Assembly: GCA_910577665.1 (NCBI GenBank)
Contig: CAJTOJ010000020.1
Location: 4,738-68,737 of the forward strand
DNA: 64,000 bases
Source of the DNA: an uncultured Acetatifactor sp.
GTDB lineage: Bacteria; Bacillota; Clostridia; Lachnospirales; Lachnospiraceae
Reading direction: 5' to 3'
The translations under genes were made by a program, and so were the position numbers. Under the pieces are notes generated by a model. That model searched no databases. It saw only the letters and a list, made by a program, of their open reading frames with translations, and had not been told where the DNA came from. This document shows positions 54,499-63,963 of the stretch, in pieces; the first letter of the stretch is position 1, and each line of letters starts with the position of its first letter.

Positions 54499-54686
54499 AT
54501 GTATTTCGCTCCGCCGCTGTACTACGATATGATAATGAAGCAAATTCCTAATGGAAAAATAACCACCATAGGCAAAATCCGCGAATACTTGTAGAAGATT
54601 ATGAAGCGGTCCTCTTTGATCTGAACCAGATTATTGAGCCGACCCAGGTTATTGAACCAGCCCGGGATAACAGCGGCAGGGCTTAG
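54499..54686 (+). pseudogene. Internally deleted MGMT-like gene remnant
   Basis: From ATG 54499 one frame reads MYFAPPLYYDMIMKQIPNGK and continues ITTIGKIREYL to a TAG. This resembles the start of an MGMT-family (DNA alkyltransferase-like) protein in which KxIPxGKxTTxGxIREYL is characteristic. Immediately, in the -1 frame from 54591, follows VEDYEAVLFDLNQIIEPTQ, which looks like the end of such a protein. The middle, including any active-site Cys, is missing. The pieces lie head to tail with no gap, so a deletion of most of the gene is likely. The AGGAGG upstream is only partly placed. Confidence 0.45.
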
Positions 54687-54705
54687 ATCTTTTGCGAAAA
54701 TGACA

Positions 54706-56058
54706 TTACGAGTTTTCCCTGGTCAGCTTCCTGGCCCAGTGTCCGAAATTACATTTGAGAAACGCAGGGACACATTTAAAAATCTGATCCAGGTTCAGAC
54801 ACCAGATCACCACAACAGGAGAGGCCTTCACCACAAAAGCCATGACATAGGAAAGTGGCAGCACAATACACCAGATGCTGATGAAATCCAGGATCATCAC
54901 ATACCGTGTATCCCCGCCTCCCCGGACAATCCCCAGGTTCGTTGGCATCTGATAGGACATTCCGATGATGATGACACAGAGGATCAGCAAAAAGGTATCG
55001 GCCAGATACATGGTCTCCGGTTCTAGCTTATAGAGAGACAGGATCGGCGTCCGGATCAGGAATAAAGTAGCGCTGGAAACCACTCCGATTGCCAGGAACA
55101 AGACCTGCATGGTGCGGGCATACTGTCTGACCGTCTCCTGGTTTCCCTCCCCCACCGCCTTTCCAATCAAGACAGCCGCAGTAGAACTGGCCCCCACCGC
55201 CATGGACTTCACCAGCAGGAACATGGTGGAGGCAACGCTGTTGGCTGCAATGGCGCTGGCCGACATATGCCCCAGAATGGCATTCTGTACAGCATTGTTC
55301 ATGCCCCACAGGATACTTCCCATCAAGACAGGCAGCAGCACTTTGAAATAGTCCCTGCGCAGCCCCACATCCGTATGGAAGTAGTCTGCAAACCGCAGAC
55401 CAAGATGCCTCTCCTTCCTGGCAATATAGAAAAGCAGTAGCAGCAGCTCTGACACCCTGGCCACCAGAGTACCGATGGCAGCCCCTTGCACTCCAAGCTG
55501 CGGGGCGCCAAAATGTCCATAAATCAACGTGTAATTGATACAGCAGTTGACAGCCAGCGACCACACAGAAAGTCCCAGCGCAATGCGCACCGTTCCCGTG
55601 CTACGCAGAGTTGCCAGCAGAATCTGAGTCACCGCAAAAAACAGATAGGTACACCGGACCACAGCCAGATAGGAAACACCCTGGGCGATAATCTCCTGGT
55701 CCGGGGTAAAAGCCGCCACCAGCGCATCGGGCCATATGCTGACAGCCAGAAATAGGCCTATTGCAATCACCAGGGCAAAGTGCAGCGCTATGGAAGAGAT
55801 CTTTTTGACCGGTCCCTTCTCTCCCCGCCCGAAATATTGGGAACCCAGGATCACCACTGCATCCCCAATCCCGATCAGGATCTGCTGGTACACAAACTGA
55901 ATCTGGTTGACAGCCGCAACCCCGGCCAGGGCGGGTTCACTGTACGCCCCCAGCATAATATTGTCCGCAAGATTGACGCTCAAGGTCACTACATTCTGTA
56001 GGATCAATACCACCACCATGGAGAAAAAGGAGCCGTAAAACTTCTTATCTTTAATCAT
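54706..56058 (-). CDS. MATE-family multidrug efflux transporter
   Basis: A 450-residue protein with about twelve helices. MATE landmarks: SVNLADNIMLGAYSEPALAGVAAVNQIQF in the first helices, GIGDAVVILGSQYFGRGE after the second, and SASAIAANSVASTMFLLVKSMAVGAS after the seventh. These exporters use Na+ or H+ gradients to move cationic compounds outward. AAGGAT is eight bases before ATG 56058. It follows the broken AAA-ATPase-like gene by about 20 bp on the same strand; that may be chance. Confidence 0.92.
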   Translation of the reverse strand: MIKDKKFYGSFFSMVVVLILQNVVTLSVNLADNIMLGAYSEPALAGVAAVNQIQFVYQQILIGIGDAVVILGSQYFGRGEKGPVKKISSIALHFALVIAIGLFLAVSIWPDALVAAFTPDQEIIAQGVSYLAVVRCTYLFFAVTQILLATLRSTGTVRIALGLSVWSLAVNCCINYTLIYGHFGAPQLGVQGAAIGTLVARVSELLLLLFYIARKERHLGLRFADYFHTDVGLRRDYFKVLLPVLMGSILWGMNNAVQNAILGHMSASAIAANSVASTMFLLVKSMAVGASSTAAVLIGKAVGEGNQETVRQYARTMQVLFLAIGVVSSATLFLIRTPILSLYKLEPETMYLADTFLLILCVIIIGMSYQMPTNLGIVRGGGDTRYVMILDFISIWCIVLPLSYVMAFVVKASPVVVIWCLNLDQIFKCVPAFLKCNFGHWARKLTRENS

Positions 56059-56080
56059 AATCCCTATCCTTTGAGATATT

Positions 56081-57325
56081 TTATCCGCGTTTTGTGCGAT
56101 ATCCTCCGAACCAACCCTTAATCATCTGCCGGAACATAAGTTGCACTTCCATATTAGTCAGTCTCAAATCGCATTCCGTACCCCCACTCTCCCGGTTGAA
56201 TATCGCATGTTCCGCCTTCAGATAGCCGCTGGCAAGCAACAGACTCCAGACAGCGCCGTCATCCTGGTCCAGCAGATCGAATACAACCTGCTCATCAACC
56301 GTGACGTGGAAAGATTCTCCCTGAAGGAGTTTTTCCATCGTCATCTTCAGTTCCCGGCTCCCCTCCCGGATCAGCTTCCCTGCCAAATGATTGGAACTGG
56401 TATTGATCCAGTAAGTGCCTACTTTCCCCGCATCCAGGTAGTTGATAATGGACCATGGATTGTAGATATCCCTATGACATCCAAAAGTGAAACCATCATA
56501 CCAGCACCGCACTTCCTCCCTGCGGTCAGACAGCCCAAACTCATCCAGCGCAGCAAATACTTCCTCTTCTGTAAATCCAAAACAATCTCCATACTCCTGC
56601 GATGTGGTGGTGACTACCTTCAAATTGTTCAGATCTGAAAACATGGATTCCCTGCTCACCCGCGTAATCCCTGTCATGATTGCCCGCTCCAGACAAGGAT
56701 TCGTCTTGAAGGTGGCGTTAAAAAGGCTTCTGGTGAACATCGCCATCTCCTCCCAGTACCCGTTCACATAAACCTCCTGCATGGGCGTATCATATTCGTC
56801 CAGAAGGATAATCACCTTTTTCCCATAGTACCGGGACAGATAGAGCGAAAGCTGATTCAGGGCAAGCGTTGCTTCCACATCGTCCATATCGATATTTTTC
56901 CTGCAAAAGGTTTCTTTCTCCTGTTCAGTGAGACACTCCCCCTCCAAAAGGAAATGGTATCTGTCGAATTCTTCTGCAAGGAACTAGCAGATCTTCCTTC
57001 TGGCCATGACAAAGTCCGTCTCTTTTACCCCGGCAAAACTGATCATAATCACAGGGTACATGCCCTGTAATTTCCTGTATTTCTCCTCCTCCCAGATGTC
57101 CAGCCCTTCAAACAGATCTCCCCTGCCCTCATATGCCGTAGAAAAAAATTTTTCCACCATACTCATAGTAAGGGTCTTTCCGAAAAGTCTCGGCTGGGTA
57201 ATCAGGGTCACTTCATCATTCCTTTCCCACCACTGCTTAATAAACCGGGTTTTGTCCACATAAAAAATATTGTTTTCCCTCAATTTTGCAAAATCCTGGT
57301 GTCCAATCCCCAGTATTCTTCCCAT
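56081..57325 (-). pseudogene. AAA-ATPase-like gene (PF09820 type) with in-frame stop and lost 3' end
   Basis: The first part, from ATG 57325, carries the family start GRILGIGHQDFAKLRENN, NIFYVDKTRFIKQWW and the Walker-A-like QPRLFGKTLTMSMVEKFF. It stops at TAG 56984-56986 after VMARRKIC. The very next codons, in the same frame, continue FLAEEFDRYHFLLEGE and the normal rest: VIILLDEYDTPMQEVYVNGY, FGFTEEEVFAALDEFGLSD, and VRCWYDGFTFG. So one nonsense codon (perhaps CAG to TAG) breaks it. The end, WFGGYRTKRG, lacks the usual C-terminal nuclease-like domain. GAGGTATCAAT precedes the start. It is a decayed gene; readthrough or reinitiation at a TTG cannot be excluded. Confidence 0.82.
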
Positions 57326-57566
57326 ATTGATACCTCTTCCCGCCAAACGGTCTGCTGCCTATAACCTCTGCCTGGTTTCAGATCTCCCCCATCACAGACT
57401 CCTTGTTTCCACACATAGGCAACTGTGGCAGGAAAGATACCCTCCTCCCTGCCAGGCCTGATTTTACTCCGTGTATGTCTGGCTCCCCGCCCAGGCAGGA
57501 AGCCCGAAATTACAAGAAAGCCATATGTTTTGTAGAATGATCCAAATCTAGTTTACGTCCAGATTA

Positions 57567-59519
57567 TCACAGTCCTGGAGGATTTGCAACAAAATTTCCC
57601 GGCGTCATCCCCGTCTCCTTCCGGAACGCCCGCCTGAAGGTCTTGGAGCTGGCGTATCCCACCATCCCGCTGATCTGCTCCAGAGTAAACTCCCCGGAAC
57701 GGATCAGAACCTGTGCCTTTCTGATCCTGAGACGGTTCACATAGTCCAGAATCCCTTCCCCTGTCTCCTCCTTGAACACCCTGGAAATATATTTGGGATT
57801 CCGGTCAATTTCCTCAGCTATGGTGCTGATATTCAGATCGCTGTCCTCAAAATGCGCCTCCACATACGCAAGGATGCTCTGTACGATTCCGCTTCCGCCA
57901 GTTTCGTCCCTGCCGTCTATGTCCACAACCCCGCTCTTCTTCAACAGTTCCACACTCCTTAGGCCCTCCATCACGTCCTGGTAGATGAACCGAAGCTGCC
58001 CCGGCTCATCGATCATACTGCTGACCGCACCACAGACAGAGATCCCCAGCCGCTCTTTGATAAAGGAGCAAAGATACTCCGCCGCCTTCATAAGCTGCCC
58101 CTTCCAGGCCTTTTTCTCCTCTTCTGCGAAAAACAAGTAAAACAAATACTGCCCATCGTCTATCCGGTAAAAAGTATGGCCTTCCATCAACTCTGAGAAA
58201 ATATTATCCACCGCAAACAGCATCACTTCGTCCTGTAGGAACTGCTTTTCGTCCATAAGGGGCACCTTGAAGCCTGCCAGCGCCATCTTCTGTCCGTTCT
58301 GTAGCTGTATCCTGTTTTCCATGGTATTGATCGCCCGCCCCTTCATCATGGCCAGCAGGTAACTGCCCTGCATCCTCTCCTCCTGGGTAACTATATAGCG
58401 GTACATGGTATTCTTCTCTCCCATCAGCCTGAAATAAGCGTCTTCTATGAACTTGTATTCGTTTACCTTCCTTTTCCCGCTTTTTCCTTTTCCGCGCCAC
58501 ATTCCGAACAGACCTTTCCCTGGATCCGTATCCCCTGCCAGCTTCCGGATCAGCAGGTCTACAGGCTTGAAGTTCCTGTCCAGAATAAAGGACACACAGA
58601 AGATTCCCACCAGAAGCGTCACTGCCACGCTGAGAAACAGCACATTTCTGGCCTGCTTCAGCTCCCGCCAGAACTCATCCTTTGGAATCATAAGACAGTA
58701 TTCCACATCGCTCCGGAAGGAACCTTTTCGGAGCTCCATATATTCCCTGGTTTCCGTCAGACTGCTGACGCCCCAGACTGGCTCCTGTCCATCCGGGACG
58801 TTACTTATCCCCTGGTTCGACAGTGCCAGCGCCGTCTCTCCATTTATACCGACCAGGAGCACAGAACCGTCCGACAGGGATCTCGTCAGTTCCTCCAGGG
58901 CAGAAACCGGAATCCCCAGGAACAAATTGAAAGCCTCATATTGGGCATAACGATTCACGCTGTTCCCGTAGACCAGACAGGTTTTGTCTGTCCTATGATG
59001 AAAATATCGGCCAAGGAAAAAATCATCCATATATTCCCCGGACAGCGCCTCCATCCATTCCTCATAGGGAGCCACGTCAGAGAACGGAAGCTTCATACCA
59101 TTATAATAATAAACGCTTTCATTTGCCCCGGCATTTCCTATCACATAATCCAGTTCCCTCAGATAAATGGTGAAACTCACTTCCTGGTCATATTTTCTGA
59201 TGGTAGCACTCAAAGCTGCCACATCATAGTAGAACTGTGCATCCTTTTTTCTGCTGCTGATCACATTCACAAAGACTTTTTCCTGCATCAGATAAGAATA
59301 CAGGGAAACCTCTCTATTTAAATATCTGTCAATTTCATCTCCCAGATTGTCCAGCACCAGATGATTGGCCTGGAATATCTCATTCCGGATGATCCTGATA
59401 CTCCAGGCATAATTGATAAATATGGCGACAACAGGAATCATCAATATAATCACATAAGAGCAAAGCCATCCTGTCACTATACTTCTCTTCTTCATCTTCA
59501 TCGCTTGTATCCATTTCAC
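57567..59519 (-). CDS. Membrane-anchored AraC-family regulator, second paralogue
   Basis: About 650 residues. One helix (WLCSYVIILMIPVVAIFINY), an extracellular Cache-like sensor, a second helix (NVLFLSVAVTLLVGIFCVSFIL), a cytoplasmic middle region, and a C-terminal AraC domain with DLNISTIAEEIDRNPKYISRVFK and FTLEQISGMVGYASSKTFRRAF, ending KETGMTPGNF. There is no kinase. A GTG at 59519 is chosen because AAGGA lies seven to eight bases upstream; ATG codons at 59501 and 59495 are alternatives. It is about 160 bp downstream of the second Lpl-type permease pair and probably controls that transporter. Confidence 0.88.
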   Translation of the reverse strand: MKWIQAMKMKKRSIVTGWLCSYVIILMIPVVAIFINYAWSIRIIRNEIFQANHLVLDNLGDEIDRYLNREVSLYSYLMQEKVFVNVISSRKKDAQFYYDVAALSATIRKYDQEVSFTIYLRELDYVIGNAGANESVYYYNGMKLPFSDVAPYEEWMEALSGEYMDDFFLGRYFHHRTDKTCLVYGNSVNRYAQYEAFNLFLGIPVSALEELTRSLSDGSVLLVGINGETALALSNQGISNVPDGQEPVWGVSSLTETREYMELRKGSFRSDVEYCLMIPKDEFWRELKQARNVLFLSVAVTLLVGIFCVSFILDRNFKPVDLLIRKLAGDTDPGKGLFGMWRGKGKSGKRKVNEYKFIEDAYFRLMGEKNTMYRYIVTQEERMQGSYLLAMMKGRAINTMENRIQLQNGQKMALAGFKVPLMDEKQFLQDEVMLFAVDNIFSELMEGHTFYRIDDGQYLFYLFFAEEEKKAWKGQLMKAAEYLCSFIKERLGISVCGAVSSMIDEPGQLRFIYQDVMEGLRSVELLKKSGVVDIDGRDETGGSGIVQSILAYVEAHFEDSDLNISTIAEEIDRNPKYISRVFKEETGEGILDYVNRLRIRKAQVLIRSGEFTLEQISGMVGYASSKTFRRAFRKETGMTPGNFVANPPGL

Positions 59520-59698
59520 TTTCTGATCCTTCCGCACCGGAAGCCGGCATGGAATGTTTCGACCTTTTGGCGGGTCCCACTTTTGACCCTGGTATCATAT
59601 TATAGCACGAACAGCCCCTGTTATACCAGCGGCTGTCTGCCCTTCGCCCTGTCCTTTCCCTATGGCGAATTTCCATATTTCTCCATTCTGCGACTCCC

Positions 59699-60628
59699 CT
59701 AGCCCTTGATCGCTCCCACCATGACTCCTTTCACAAAATATTTCTGGAGGAAAGGGTAGATTGCCAGAATCGGCGCCGCTGTCACCACGATCAAGGCATA
59801 TTTGATCAGATCCGCCATCTGGGCCATTTCATCCATGCCTACGTCGGAACTCATGGCACTGGCACTGATATTCAGAATATTACGCACCACCAGCTGCAGG
59901 GGAAACTTGTCCCCCGCCCTCAGATAAATGGAGGCGCTAAACCAGGAATTCCAGTGTCCTACCCCGTAATACAGCACCATCACGGCGATGGTGGCCTTGC
60001 TTAAGGGCGTCATCACCCTGACCAGGATCTGGAAATAGCTTGCCCCGTCCAGCCTGGCAGATTCTATGAGACTGTTCGGTATGGACTGGAAAGCACTCTT
60101 CATGATGATCAGATTGGTGGTGCTGATAGCCCCCGGCAGGATCAGGGCCCACAGACTGTTCATCAACCCCAGATCCTTCACGTTTAAGTAAGAAGGAATC
60201 AGACCTCCCGAAAAATACATGGTAAAGATAATCATAAACGTAATGACATTTTTTAACATAGGCCCTTTTATGGTGAGGAAAAAGGCACCCAGCATGGTAA
60301 GGGACAGATTGATCAGAAGTCCTACCGCCAACACAAATAACGTATTCTGAAACCCTGTAACAATCTGCGGATTTTGGAATACCAGCTGGTACGCTCTTCC
60401 AGTATATGGTTCCAAAGGCGCCAACAACAGCCCGGTATGCCTGGACAAGGCGCCCGGATCGCTGAAGGACGCAATCACAATATAATAGACCGGGTACAAT
60501 GTCACCAGGATCACAAACAGCATAAGGATCACATTACACACAGAAAACACCTGGTATCCCGTTATTTTCTTCCTCTTTTCATATCCATAAACTTGCTTTT
60601 TTTGCTGCTTTCCCCGTCCTGTTACCAT
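59699..60628 (-). CDS. ABC sugar transporter permease, LplC type (second system)
   Basis: A 309-residue permease with six helices. It shows VFSVCNVILMLFVILVTLYPVYYIV, the EAA loop AFQSIPNSLIESARLDGASYFQI and the C-terminal KYFVKGVMVGAIKG. Similar to the permease at 18167-19054. It starts seven bases inside the end of the LplB gene with GAGGTGAGTCT upstream, so it is translationally coupled. No ATPase is encoded here; a shared one is expected. Confidence 0.92.
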   Translation of the reverse strand: MVTGRGKQQKKQVYGYEKRKKITGYQVFSVCNVILMLFVILVTLYPVYYIVIASFSDPGALSRHTGLLLAPLEPYTGRAYQLVFQNPQIVTGFQNTLFVLAVGLLINLSLTMLGAFFLTIKGPMLKNVITFMIIFTMYFSGGLIPSYLNVKDLGLMNSLWALILPGAISTTNLIIMKSAFQSIPNSLIESARLDGASYFQILVRVMTPLSKATIAVMVLYYGVGHWNSWFSASIYLRAGDKFPLQLVVRNILNISASAMSSDVGMDEMAQMADLIKYALIVVTAAPILAIYPFLQKYFVKGVMVGAIKG

Positions 60629-61566
60629 AGACTCACCTCACTGAATTTCCTGCTGATCTTATTAAATATCATCACCACTGCAAAATTGATCACAGAGTTA
60701 AAAATGCCCACCGCCGCGCTGTAGCTCCACTGGAAGTCCTGGAGGCCCTTCCGGTATACAAAGGTGGAGATGACGTCCGCGGTCTCATAAATGCCCTCAT
60801 TGTACAGGAGCATCACTTTCTCAAATCCTACATTCATCACATTTCCCATGCGCAGCAGCAGCATGATAATGATGGTTCCGGAGATACCCGGAAGCGTCAC
60901 ATAAAGCGTCTGTTTCCACCGCCCTGCCCCATCGATTTTGGCCGCCTCATACAGTTCCTGGTCGATGCCGGACAGCGCCGCCAGATAGATAATGGCTCCC
61001 CAGCCGATCTCCTGCCAGATGCCCGACAGCACATAGATGGGCAGGAAATATTCCGGTCTGGTCAACAGGGAGAAATCCGGTCCGCCTACCAAAGAAAGCA
61101 GGTAAGTGATAAATCCCTTGTTTGAAGTAAACATAAGGATCATGCTGCAGATGACCACCACAGAGATAAAATGCGGCATGTAGGAGACAGTCTGGACAAC
61201 GCGCTTGAACTTCTCATTTTTGAGTTCGTTTAATAGCAGCGCCAGGATAATCGGCGCGGGGAATCCAAATATGATGGAAGTCAGACTGATCACCAGCGTA
61301 TTTTTCAGAATCCTTGCAAAATAGTAAGACTGGAAAAAATCAATAAAATGCTGGAACCCATAGCTTGTGGTCCAGTCGCTGCCCCAGATACCCGCCGCCG
61401 GCGAGAAATCTTTAAATGCAATCAATATCCCGTACATGGGCTTATAACAGAACAGCAGATAAAATATCACCACCGGCACCACCAAGATATAAGCGTCCGC
61501 GTATTTTCTGAGGTCTTTGCCCAGACGGCGCAGAAGGGATTCTTTCTTTTTTTTCTTGTTCCCCAT
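60622..61566 (-). CDS. ABC sugar transporter permease, LplB type (second system)
   Basis: About 314 residues. The family start YILVVPVVIFYLLFCYKPMYG and ILIAFKDFSPAAGIWGSDW are clear, as are the EAA loop QELYEAAKIDGAGRWKQTLYVTLP and the end YSAAVGIFNSVINFAVVMIF. ATG 61566 (MGNKKKKKESLLRRL) is preferred with AAAGGA about ten bases upstream; the in-frame upstream extension is not membrane-like. Paralogue of 19167-20138. Confidence 0.9.
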   Translation of the reverse strand: MGNKKKKKESLLRRLGKDLRKYADAYILVVPVVIFYLLFCYKPMYGILIAFKDFSPAAGIWGSDWTTSYGFQHFIDFFQSYYFARILKNTLVISLTSIIFGFPAPIILALLLNELKNEKFKRVVQTVSYMPHFISVVVICSMILMFTSNKGFITYLLSLVGGPDFSLLTRPEYFLPIYVLSGIWQEIGWGAIIYLAALSGIDQELYEAAKIDGAGRWKQTLYVTLPGISGTIIIMLLLRMGNVMNVGFEKVMLLYNEGIYETADVISTFVYRKGLQDFQWSYSAAVGIFNSVINFAVVMIFNKISRKFSEVSLW

Positions 61567-61731
61567 TCTTGTACCATCCTTTCTATTTTTCCTGTAACGC
61601 ATCAGAGCCCTGCGGACTCCTGCAAAGCCAGCTACGTTCCCTTTTCGGAAATGGAACAATAGGGAGAAGCCGCCCCAGGGCCGCCACCTCCCCATTTCCC
61701 ATTTCATTTCAAGTCCTTATCTCACAGGAAC

Positions 61732-63411
61732 TTATCTCGCGTTAAACTCATCCAACGCTTCCTGCTCCAGTTCGATCATCCGATCCACCTTCAAAGACTC
61801 CAGTGTGGCGAGATATTCGCTCTCAAAGGTGTCCAAAGGTTCCAGCCCGGTGACATACTTTATGAACATTTCCGACACATAGGTGGAGATATCCCCCGAC
61901 AGCTTGGAAAATTCATTGGAATCCGCTTCCGCTATAGAAACAGGGGGCATCTGATATTTGGACGCATCCGATGCAGACCAGAGTTCCAACGCAGCCTGCT
62001 GCTGGGGCAGATTGGAATATTGTAACTGATAGCCTTTCTCCTTCACAAAGGGTCCCCCGTTCCACGCCCTGAGATACTGGGCCATGGCATACTGTTTGGT
62101 CAGTCCGTCCGGGTTGTTCATGATCAGATCTGTGTAAGTAGGCACACCATTCTCCATGGTGTAGCTTACTCCCTCGATACCGTAGTTGAACAGCATGCGT
62201 CCTTCATCCGTATATCCATAATTCAAAAACTGCACCGCCGCTTCCTTATTCTTACAGTTGGGTGTGATCACCATCATAGATCCCAAAGGCCAGCTATAAT
62301 GAGTACTCATAGGAATGTCACCGGCAGATTTTACCAGAGGGCCAAAACCGCTCAAATCAAAGTATGGATCGTCCGCCATGGTCTGGAGCATGGAACCCAT
62401 ATCGCCAGAAAGATTTCCAATGGTCGCACCGGCATCCCCGTTCATGATATTGGCTCTTCTGGTATTATCATCGACAGACTGGAAATTGGGATCCAGAAGC
62501 CCTTCCTCATAAAGCTTGTGCAGATATTCCAGCACACCCTTATACTCTTCTTCCACATAGCCATAATGCACTTTGCCGTCCACCTGGTAGAAGCCGCCTT
62601 TCACCAGTCCGAAGGGAGAGGTGAGCATTCCGTGTTCCACGGCAATATCCTTCAGCCACCAGGCTCCTACTGAGAGAGGTACGGAAGCGCCTTTTTCCTC
62701 CTTGAAGGCTTTCAGCACATTATACAGATCGTCCGGCGTCTGAGGCAGATCAAGTCCCAAATCATTCAGCCAGTCCTGTCTGATCATCATTCCCGCGGAT
62801 GTCAGCAGATAATCATCCCCATTGATCAGCGGAAAAGCGGCTATCTGGCCGTCTGCGGTGGTGATAGGCTTCTTGTACATATTTTCATTGCTGTCCAGAA
62901 CTGCCAGGAAATCCGGCATATATTCTATATAATCATTTAAGGGCACTGCAATCTTATCCTTGACAGCCTTATCCAGACCGCCCACATAGCCGCTGGCCAT
63001 ATGAATAATATCCGGCAGTTCCCCGCTGGCATAGAGCAGACTCAAGGCATTCAAGTCTGCCAGCTGTATGATCTCCAGTTCCACCCCGGTGGCCTCCTGC
63101 CAGGCCTGGCCGAAAGGTGTCTCCCCCAGATCCTTGGCATTTGCCGTCACTGCAGGCTCCTCCACCAGGGCCATGGTCAGATGTACCTTTTCCAAGGGAT
63201 AGGTCACTTTTCCTGTCTCCTGCAACGCGTCCTGTTCTTCACTGCTTTCCTGGGAAGATTCTTCCTGGCTGCTGCCCTGGCTTTCTGTATTTTCAGATCC
63301 GCCCGGGGTGCTGCTGCCTCCCTCGTCCTTTCCGCAGCCGCACACGGACAGAACCATTGCGGCAGCCATGAGACATGCCGTTATCTTTTTCCATAGGTAC
63401 GTTCTTCTCAT
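61732..63411 (-). CDS. Extracellular sugar/oligosaccharide-binding lipoprotein (second system)
   Basis: About 559 residues. The signal peptide (MRRTYLWKKITACLMAAAMVL) ends at a lipobox VCGC, followed by a Ser/Glu/Gln-rich linker (SQGSSQEESSQESSEEQD). The mature part has ELPDIIHMASGYVGGLDKAV, MMIRQDWLNDLGLDLPQTPDD and EAAVQFLNYGYTDEGRMLFN, typical of LplA-type binding proteins. ATG 63411 follows GAGAGGGAAATT. It is first in the operon with the LplB and LplC genes. The ligand is unknown. Paralogue of 16383-18062. Confidence 0.92.
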   Translation of the reverse strand: MRRTYLWKKITACLMAAAMVLSVCGCGKDEGGSSTPGGSENTESQGSSQEESSQESSEEQDALQETGKVTYPLEKVHLTMALVEEPAVTANAKDLGETPFGQAWQEATGVELEIIQLADLNALSLLYASGELPDIIHMASGYVGGLDKAVKDKIAVPLNDYIEYMPDFLAVLDSNENMYKKPITTADGQIAAFPLINGDDYLLTSAGMMIRQDWLNDLGLDLPQTPDDLYNVLKAFKEEKGASVPLSVGAWWLKDIAVEHGMLTSPFGLVKGGFYQVDGKVHYGYVEEEYKGVLEYLHKLYEEGLLDPNFQSVDDNTRRANIMNGDAGATIGNLSGDMGSMLQTMADDPYFDLSGFGPLVKSAGDIPMSTHYSWPLGSMMVITPNCKNKEAAVQFLNYGYTDEGRMLFNYGIEGVSYTMENGVPTYTDLIMNNPDGLTKQYAMAQYLRAWNGGPFVKEKGYQLQYSNLPQQQAALELWSASDASKYQMPPVSIAEADSNEFSKLSGDISTYVSEMFIKYVTGLEPLDTFESEYLATLESLKVDRMIELEQEALDEFNAR

Positions 63412-63711
63412 AATTTCCCTCTCTTTCCGATGTGTTTCCTTTGTTTGATTTGTTGCATTTGTTTCATATGAATGTTTCATATGAATTCCGGTCCTTCACG
63501 TCTTTTCTAGTTGTCATGTCTGTATCCATATTATGCCGGCATGGAACACTTGCTCTTTGCAGAACCACTTTCAGCATAGGGTTTTCTCACTCAAAACACA
63601 AGGGACAAAAAGATATTTGAAACGCCCAAAAAGACAGATATCCTTTTGTCCTATCCAGATTCCTTTTGGGACTGATCCCCAAAATCCCGCCAGATACGCC
63701 ATCTGTGGCCC
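63412..63711. other. Leader of the second transporter operon
   Basis: About 300 bp with no gene. It should contain the minus-strand promoter; a TAATAT with no good -35 and a ten-base palindrome ATGCCGGCAT (63533-63542) are the only candidates I see. Confidence 0.35.
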
Positions 63712-63963
63712 TTGGACTTTTCTCTTTCAATATTGTATAAAAAACTTCACAGGGCCATTTCCCGTGAAAAGCACCACATTTTCAGAAGCTTTAATCAGTG
63801 GCGCACTGCCATCCTCTCTGCTTTTGGCTATGACCCACTGAAATGTGAATGTGGCGCAGCCATGCTGTTTTTAGAACTCTATTTTAACCACAAGCGTGTT
63901 TCTCTGGAAGAACTGTACGAGAAAGCCATGTTCCGTTCTCGTGGAAGAAGGTCGTCCGCATAG
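63712..63963 (+). mobile_element. IS91-like transposase C-terminal remnant
   Basis: From about 63740 the frame reads LHRAISREKHHIFRSFNQW, AILSAFGYDPLKCECGAAM and LFLELYFNHKRVSLEELYE, the usual C-terminus of IS91-type Y2 transposases, including a zinc-ribbon-like YDPLKC.CG. The normal N-terminal half with the catalytic tyrosine and HUH motif is missing, and a TTG at 63712 is not a real start. It is a decayed mobile-element fragment lying opposite the transporter operon. Confidence 0.65.
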
